DNA from: Candidatus Saccharimonadia bacterium | GTDB lineage: Bacteria > Patescibacteriota > Saccharimonadia > Saccharimonadales > SZUA-47 | Assembly (NCBI GenBank): GCA_938050265.1 | Contig: CALLJT010000005.1 | Coordinates: 1 to 11,026, forward strand | Direction of reading: 5' to 3' | DNA: 11,026 nucleotides | Shown: in pieces, positions 7,601-11,026 of the stretch | How positions within the stretch are numbered: position 1 is the stretch's first letter | Layout: every line of letters starts with the position of its first letter | Notes under the pieces: model-generated | Databases searched by the model: none | Told to the model about the DNA's origin: nothing | Seen by the model: only the letters and a program-made list of their open reading frames with translations | Translations under genes and position numbers: made by a program

Positions 7601-9133
7601 GCGGACTGTAGTGCAGTGGGTGTGTGGAATGACGTTGGGTCGCTTGGGTCTGCCGCAGTTTGGCGTGGCTACGACAACACGACGCCCACAGATGGGGTGA
7701 CGCTCGCGAGCTCTGTCTTGGACGGTGGACTGAACACAGTGCAGACGTACGAGGAGTCAAACAATTCAGTGGTCATGCCTAATCCTATAGCTGCTGGTGA
7801 ACGAGGCGAGTGGGACTGGGTCATAGAGAATAATGGCGCAGCAAATTTTACGAGCTACTGCTTTCGGATGACGCTTGCTGACGGAACACCAATTAACTAC
7901 ACACGCTATCCGCAGGTCACGACGTCCACCGGCGTGTCTAACCAAGCCCCGAACGATCCTGCTAATCTCGATCAAAGACGTACTTCGACGGCGGTGATTG
8001 CTGTCGGTGAAGTTATTAACGAATCGACAGTCGTGTTTGCTGCAGACGTGGACGACGCAGACACAAATGATCTTTTGGAGCTGTGTGTTGAAGTTGACCC
8101 AGTCGGTACGGCATTTTCAGGCACTGAAGATTCGTGTGGTGCAGCTGTTGTGTACGCAGGGACTGCTCTTGAGGCAGAGCTGTCTATTGGTTCTTTTGTT
8201 GACGGACTGGAATATCATTGGCAGGCTCGTGTGCGTGATGCAGCAGGACTGTATTCTGCCTGGGTTAGTTTCGGCGGCAACGCAGAGACGGCGGCAGATT
8301 TTAGTTTAGACTTGGCTGATCCAACCGGTACAGTGTTTGACGGTACGACGACAGGAGTTGACATAGATTACAACGACGGATCTCTCAACATATTGTCTGC
8401 GAACTGGAATATATCTGACGCAGGCTCAGGCATCACACTGTTTGAATATTCGGTTGGTACGTCTCCTGATGGTACCGACATTGTTGGCTGGACTGCGCAC
8501 GGCACATCTACGTCTGTGACGGTTACGGGTATGACACTGCAGACGTCACAAGTGTATTTCGTGAATGTTCGTGCAACGGACGACGCAGGTAACGAATATG
8601 TGGCAAGTTCAGACGGGCAACGCGTTGCGCCAACACTCAGTTTTTCGACAACCCCAGGGTCGGTCGAGTTTGGCGACCTGAACATCGGCAACAGCTATAG
8701 TGCCACCCGTACAACAACGCTCACGACAAGCACAAATGCCTATAACGGGTATGTCGTGCGTGCCTTTGCGACAGGCGAGCTCACGAGTCAATATGCTGAT
8801 ACAGTTGGGTTTTTTGACGGCGGAACGTACGCCAGCCCGGACGGTTGGAATCCAGGTGACTATGGGTATGGCTATACGAGTAACGATACAACAATTCAGG
8901 GGGTCAACAAATTTAGCCCCGTCACCTGTAGCGGGGGAGGTGTGCCTCCGTGCTATGCACCATTTTCGACAGCAGCACCCGGAGACATCGTAGCTGACCA
9001 CACAGATACTGTCGTCGGTACGCCGATCACCGACGAAAACTTCATTATCACGCATTCTGTTGCGGTGCCAGCGACACAGCCGTTTGGGACGTATACATCA
9101 GAAGTCGTATATGTTATCAACGCGGTATACTAG
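4652..9133 (+). CDS. Giant secreted repeat protein with lectin-like modules and C-terminal WxL-like domain
   Basis: A 1493-residue probable surface adhesin. A long signal peptide (residues 1-47) has a hydrophobic core AAALLFVLTELTF and an AAA cleavage site before M48. Then follow four ~100-residue beta-rich repeats (48-445); module A1 (459-634); three H-type-lectin-like repeats (646-914); module A2 (927-1089), a diverged copy of A1; two fibronectin-III-like modules (about 1097-1328); and a WxL-like end domain (1329-1493). There is no LPXTG motif and no C-terminal membrane segment, so wall attachment through a WxL-type domain would explain anchoring. Cysteine pairs recur in the modules. The ATG at 4652 follows AAGAGG at only three bases' spacing; ATG 4679 or ATG 4715 (residue 22, which would give an ordinary-length signal peptide) are alternatives. 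The DUF916-like gene five bases downstream supports the WxL reading. Carbohydrate or host-cell binding is inferred. Confidence 0.85.
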   Translation: MRVCTIAARMVQTVGLFSVRSMRFAAALLFVLTELTFLTVFVQPAAAMGDVFRSTTYEFQAGEFTGLTYTLTLNNDLEPHYFTMISGPSISTTTRSPDEDHVRVTGDAHSNFATSTSANELQLTRGNAAFSWIGAVTVVECLLACGTLGFELTEVLETSLTAGVVGAVDVDTDTLSTDHTANTVPFGARFGGGLSTAASATTGYAVTSTMKIEKTGTNQVSFERFGSEGEIPAAATVTTYVTEWGSDWNVQDVNVTGTSTGPGLDAASEYDTTAIASVVRDNSWVWGGGYTRNDGLGVSGYGQAITLGDGVVQATNETSVAVGGESGLIAPGRDFQVYVLEHVDLQVDYRFRPQGDVGAASGFQELDIAVDAPIKSESYDNASTAIQYTEGHRVPLFYNTSSGTGEAYSRTGAWGLRHDGSTNLNYWRAYSGQAVTGWVQSVDFGDFRFSNVDTRQEGFRWRDDTTDVNVAGGWLAAEDTAIAAQQKNTDVRLRIKSANFGTTAEDSGRTYELQFAPKQGLPGCEAASPWVGASDSATDAFELYDTVHITPDGEVTTTSLLSSGGLTYVNGEGRESADTTNIIGPMAANAYTEIEYALRPTDDAVTGETYCFRLFDASINNTLDEYTVYPELEIATTDIVSNGLGEAGTFTSAVDGGWTTVNFIGSYTAPVVVGTTNTHNGQNALVFESRNVTATSAEMRVCESEGSTTNGCDTHVSETVGYMVVDATVAAGVEGIEAGTFSVSGTADTTNVTTTYTESFTSVPRVFANVNTVTSTEFPIEVVIRNTSAGNFNAGICDHLQGSADTCDAAHGIETVGWVAIEPGNEPFQEQHDQGVVNISNSVWTTVTFAPAFVAPPVVIVASQTDAGGQDVEIDEARSVTATGAEIRYCEIDASDACDTHAGDNVAWFAIEPGEFLQTVQLDQDGFRFYDNTDSVTPVTPLDTENAVIAGVDNGDVLRIRVAVQGGEHDIAPQDTTLQFGQGADCSAVGVWNDVGSLGSAAVWRGYDNTTPTDGVTLASSVLDGGLNTVQTYEESNNSVVMPNPIAAGERGEWDWVIENNGAANFTSYCFRMTLADGTPINYTRYPQVTTSTGVSNQAPNDPANLDQRRTSTAVIAVGEVINESTVVFAADVDDADTNDLLELCVEVDPVGTAFSGTEDSCGAAVVYAGTALEAELSIGSFVDGLEYHWQARVRDAAGLYSAWVSFGGNAETAADFSLDLADPTGTVFDGTTTGVDIDYNDGSLNILSANWNISDAGSGITLFEYSVGTSPDGTDIVGWTAHGTSTSVTVTGMTLQTSQVYFVNVRATDDAGNEYVASSDGQRVAPTLSFSTTPGSVEFGDLNIGNSYSATRTTTLTTSTNAYNGYVVRAFATGELTSQYADTVGFFDGGTYASPDGWNPGDYGYGYTSNDTTIQGVNKFSPVTCSGGGVPPCYAPFSTAAPGDIVADHTDTVVGTPITDENFIITHSVAVPATQPFGTYTSEVVYVINAVY
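4793..5986 (+). repeat. Four N-terminal ~100-residue protein repeats
   Basis: A short motif of the form V-x-(E/D)-(aromatic, His or Cys) recurs at even spacing: TVVEC with E140, YVTEW with E243, YVLEH with E341 and QSVDF with D443, so 103, 98 and 102 residues apart. Each is preceded by a run of alternating polar and hydrophobic residues typical of beta strands. Sequence identity between copies is otherwise low, so this is an old duplication seen only at protein level. Confidence 0.55.
6026..6553 (+). repeat. Module A1 of the surface protein (copy of A2 at 7430-7918)
   Basis: Residues 459-634 begin FRWRDDTTDVN and end near EYTVYPELEI. Residues 927-1089 begin FRFYDNTDSVT and end near NYTRYPQVTT. 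Shared landmarks in the same order are the FR..D start, a DVRLRI/DVLRIRV strand, TYELQF/TTLQFG, a Cys followed by W.G/W.D, the stretch (E/D)xxx(L/V)xxSSxLxxGGL, TYCFRL/SYCFRM and the final (V/R)YP. The two copies bracket the lectin-like block. I do not know a family name for this module. Confidence 0.6.
6587..7393 (+). repeat. Three tandem H-type-lectin-like modules
   Basis: Modules of about 90 residues start near residues 646, 737 and 825. Shared features are a G.V or AG.F start, W/TTV.F followed by F..(A/V)P.V, a strand with RxC(E) in copies 1 and 3, a DxCD(T/A)(H/A) cysteine motif, and an end VG(Y/W).(V/A)(V/I)(D/E). Copies 2 and 3 end identically (AIEPG), and their DNA shares TTGCGATAGAGCC at 7109 and 7379, a sign of duplication. 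The strand pattern with an invariant Pro after an aromatic strand resembles the H-type lectin fold known from discoidin and Helix agglutinin; this assignment is by eye. Confidence 0.55.
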
Positions 9134-9138
9134 GTAGC

Positions 9139-9831
9139 ATGACGAGGCAGTCAATGCACTACACAGGTGTTCGATTGAGCGTAATCATCAGTCGCATGGG
9201 CTACAGTATGCTGATAGTAGCTTGCGTGTGTGTTGTTGCATTGTTTCTGTCGAGGAGTGTAGGTGCGCAGCAAGAAATAGGCCTGCAGATAGCGCCGGCA
9301 ATCCTCGACGTTAGTGCTCGCCCCGGACAGCAAACGGAAACATCTGTGACCGTTACGAATACCTCTGCTCAGCCGATCGCGGTGTCTGTCATGATGCGCC
9401 CTGTGGCGCCCACAGACGAAGCACTCGATGTCGCTTCGACCCAGCGCTATGACGTATCAACATGGGTGGAACCTAGTCTGTCGGAGCTTGTGCTCGGCCC
9501 CGGCGAAGCTCAAGCTGTGTCTATCAGAGTGACGCCACCGGCTGATGCGGTGCCAGGTGGCCAGTACGGTAACGTCGTGTTCCGGGTCCTGAATCAGTCC
9601 GATGAGCCCGACGGCAGTGGCGTGGCAGTGTATCGAGAGGCAGCAGCCGTTTTACTGGTGACTGTTCCAGGGCAGCTCGAAGAACAGGTCGACATCGAAA
9701 CAGTGAACACCCAGGCTTGGGTGTTCGGTGGAGCTGTCGACCAGGAGTACCTTGTGCGCAACACCGGCAATGTGCATGTCGCACCGATTATTACTACGCG
9801 TTTTTTTGATCGAGACGAGTGTCGTTCGTGA
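9139..9831 (+). CDS. DUF916 (WxLIP)-like secreted protein, C-terminally truncated
   Basis: A 230-residue exported protein. The signal peptide core is SMLIVACVCVVALFLS, with cleavage near VGA43. Residues 46-175 match the DUF916 pattern: IGLQIAPAILDVSARPGQ, VTVTNTSAQPIAVSV, STWVEPSLSELVLGPGE, and VPGGQYGNVVFRV. In Firmicutes this domain binds peptidoglycan and works beside WxL proteins. A second Ig-like domain begins near 180 (EYLVRNTGNVHVAPIITTRFF) but stops after only about 50 residues at a TGA, without the rest of the domain or a membrane anchor. The missing anchor appears in the next frame, overlapping by four bases, so this gene looks split or internally deleted. The start may be ATG 9139 or, more likely, ATG 9154, which has GAGG six bases upstream. 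Confidence 0.8.
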   Translation: MTRQSMHYTGVRLSVIISRMGYSMLIVACVCVVALFLSRSVGAQQEIGLQIAPAILDVSARPGQQTETSVTVTNTSAQPIAVSVMMRPVAPTDEALDVASTQRYDVSTWVEPSLSELVLGPGEAQAVSIRVTPPADAVPGGQYGNVVFRVLNQSDEPDGSGVAVYREAAAVLLVTVPGQLEEQVDIETVNTQAWVFGGAVDQEYLVRNTGNVHVAPIITTRFFDRDECRS

Positions 9832-9947
9832 TAGTTCCATACAAAATCGTTCTACCCGTGTTCGTGGGCTTAATGGCTTTCGTGTATTTTAGTGTTACGA
9901 GGCGCCAGAGGATTCGCAAGGCGCTCGCAGTCTTAAAGGACGGGTAG
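9828..9947 (+). CDS. Short frame encoding a membrane anchor and basic tail
   Basis: A 39-codon frame from GTG 9828, overlapping the previous TGA as GTGA. It encodes VPYKIVLPVFVGLMAFVYF, then TRRQRIRKALAVLKDG and a TAG stop. This is a single membrane helix with a basic cytoplasmic tail, exactly the C-terminal end expected of a DUF916 protein. Upstream codons in the same frame back to 9810 read SRRVSF, resembling the last strand before an anchor, and are closed by a TGA at 9807-9809. Two readings are possible: a relic of the broken parent gene, or a separately translated anchor coupled through the GTGA overlap. It is too short and lies outside conventional gene calls, but the composition is convincing. 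Confidence 0.6.
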   Translation: MIVPYKIVLPVFVGLMAFVYFSVTRRQRIRKALAVLKDG

Positions 9948-9953
9948 TATCGC

Positions 9954-11026
9954 ATGGTGCGTGCACGATCTGTGTTGAGTGGCCAATCTGAGACTGCGTT
10001 CGGATATGGGTTGCTGTGGAGGATCGCAGTGTGGGTGGTTCTCTTGGGTGTGTTCTGGCTGGCGACGGTCGCTGTCACGCAGGCTGCTACCTTGACCGAA
10101 ACAAAGCCAGGTTCGCCCGTGCAGCTCGAAGTTCCCAGTACCGACCTGTTAGTGCAGGGCTGTGTCGCTCCTGATTCTCTCGTATACGTGCAAAACGACG
10201 GTGTCGTCGTAGGGAGTACGGTGTCAGATAACGACGGCGCATTTACTCAGCTGCTCGCCGCACAGCAGTCAACAATCCACGTAGTGTATGCCTACTATGA
10301 AGACCCCGATAACAGGCGATCAACGACAGCTGACTACACAGTCGCACTGCCGCCTCAAACGACAACGGTACTCGACGTACACCCTGCTCCAACAGTAAGT
10401 CACGCTCCGGGCAGTGTTCAGGAAGGCGGCATTGTGACGTTTCGTGGCTATGCATGCCCAGGTGCTACGGTGACTCTAGAGATAGACGGCAATATCACCC
10501 TGACTGCCGTTGCTGACGCATCGGGTTACTGGACGACTACGCTCAATAGCCTGAATTTTACAGTCGGTGATCATGTCTACCATGTCTCCGCAGCAGGCGA
10601 CACGTATCAAACCCCAGTATCGGGTAGTATGCAATTTACTATCGTGCCATCATCTACTCCAGACACAATGCAGCCAGTAGTCGCTTTTCCGGGGCAGTCT
10701 CCTTCTTCAGGCGCAGATCCATCAGTTCCAGTCGTCATTACTAGCCCAGAAGACGGCTATGTCACTGGCACGCGTCGGGTGGTTATAACGGGCACAGGCT
10801 CTCCATATTCACAGATCGAAGTATCGGTTGACGGCCAGATTGTTGGCTCAGTGTACGTAAACGCGTTTGGTGAGTGGACATTGCCATATACGCTGCGATC
10901 ACCCACTCAGACTGTACATGCCCGGGCGTGTGACGGCACTGCGTGTGGCGACGCATCAAACACGGTCGATATCATATATCGGCCTGACGACACGTCACTT
11001 GGTACCGACTGTCGACTACAGTTGTC
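9954..11026 (+). CDS. Secreted bacterial Ig-like repeat protein, 3' end outside window
   Basis: The frame is open for 357 codons from ATG 9954 to the right edge, with no stop. An N-terminal signal sequence (hydrophobic core 24-43, likely cleavage at TQA44) is followed by at least three bacterial Ig-like modules: residues about 60-132 (LLVQGCVAPDSLVYVQNDG ... SDNDGAFTQLL), 148-231 (VTFRGYACPGATVTLEIDG ... DASGYWTTTL) and 258-342 (SPEDGYVTGTRRVVITGTG ... VNAFGEWTLPYTL). Each has the G.A.P(G/D)..V.V...G and D..G.(W/F) signature of such domains. Linkers rich in Pro and Ser separate the modules. It starts six bases after the anchor frame and is therefore in the same operon; GGACGGG twelve bases upstream is a weak ribosome binding site. 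The role is probably structural, as a surface stalk or adhesin; the anchoring end is not visible. Confidence 0.85.
   Translation, partial: MVRARSVLSGQSETAFGYGLLWRIAVWVVLLGVFWLATVAVTQAATLTETKPGSPVQLEVPSTDLLVQGCVAPDSLVYVQNDGVVVGSTVSDNDGAFTQLLAAQQSTIHVVYAYYEDPDNRRSTTADYTVALPPQTTTVLDVHPAPTVSHAPGSVQEGGIVTFRGYACPGATVTLEIDGNITLTAVADASGYWTTTLNSLNFTVGDHVYHVSAAGDTYQTPVSGSMQFTIVPSSTPDTMQPVVAFPGQSPSSGADPSVPVVITSPEDGYVTGTRRVVITGTGSPYSQIEVSVDGQIVGSVYVNAFGEWTLPYTLRSPTQTVHARACDGTACGDASNTVDIIYRPDDTSLGTDCRLQL

Noticed and set aside
1..11026. CRISPR array, tRNA, rRNA, transposase or phage genes
   Set aside because: No regular short repeats with spacers, no tRNA-like folds with the usual conserved arms, and no transposase, integrase or phage structural motifs were seen by reading.

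Overview
The window reads as chromosomal DNA of a bacterium with a reduced genome, most likely of the Candidate Phyla Radiation (Patescibacteria, possibly Saccharibacteria). This is inferred from three things: the style of the RNase Y protein, the very large secreted repeat protein with a WxL-like C-terminus, and the mixture of compact genes with few recognisable Shine-Dalgarno sites. TGA is used as a normal stop (RNase Y and the hydrolase end in it), so the SR1/Gracilibacteria code does not apply. No ribosomal or tRNA gene is present to fix the taxonomy.

Left part (1-3065). A leftward gene of unknown function runs off the left edge (1-202). It is separated from RNase Y by about 330 bases that carry a 24-bp near-perfect inverted repeat at 212-293. 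RNase Y (rny, 536-2050) is complete and canonical. After it comes a 313-base gene-free stretch that is unusually rich in hairpins: a 54-base nested palindrome directly after the rny stop, then a 64-base hairpin and a related shorter one. Next is a small alpha/beta hydrolase (2364-3065).

Middle part (3066-4651). A compact type II toxin-antitoxin operon (Phd/YefM-like antitoxin, RelE/ParE-like toxin) sits under a consensus promoter. A perfect 13-bp-arm palindrome lies between and over the -35 and -10 boxes. Convergent to it lies a MNT/ANT-type nucleotidyltransferase (3772-4530, minus strand).

Right part (4652-11026). A surface-protein operon runs rightward from an extended -10 promoter. It begins with a 1493-residue secreted protein built as signal peptide, four N-terminal ~100-residue repeats, module A1, three ~90-residue H-type-lectin-like modules, module A2, two fibronectin-III-like modules and a C-terminal WxL-like domain. 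Then comes a short DUF916 (WxLIP)-like protein whose membrane anchor is split off into a separate 39-codon reading frame overlapping by four bases. Last is the start of a secreted protein made of bacterial Ig-like modules, which runs off the right edge. WxL proteins and DUF916 proteins are known partners on Gram-positive cell walls. The arrangement therefore suggests a cell-surface adhesion complex in an organism that probably lives attached to a host cell; this is inference.
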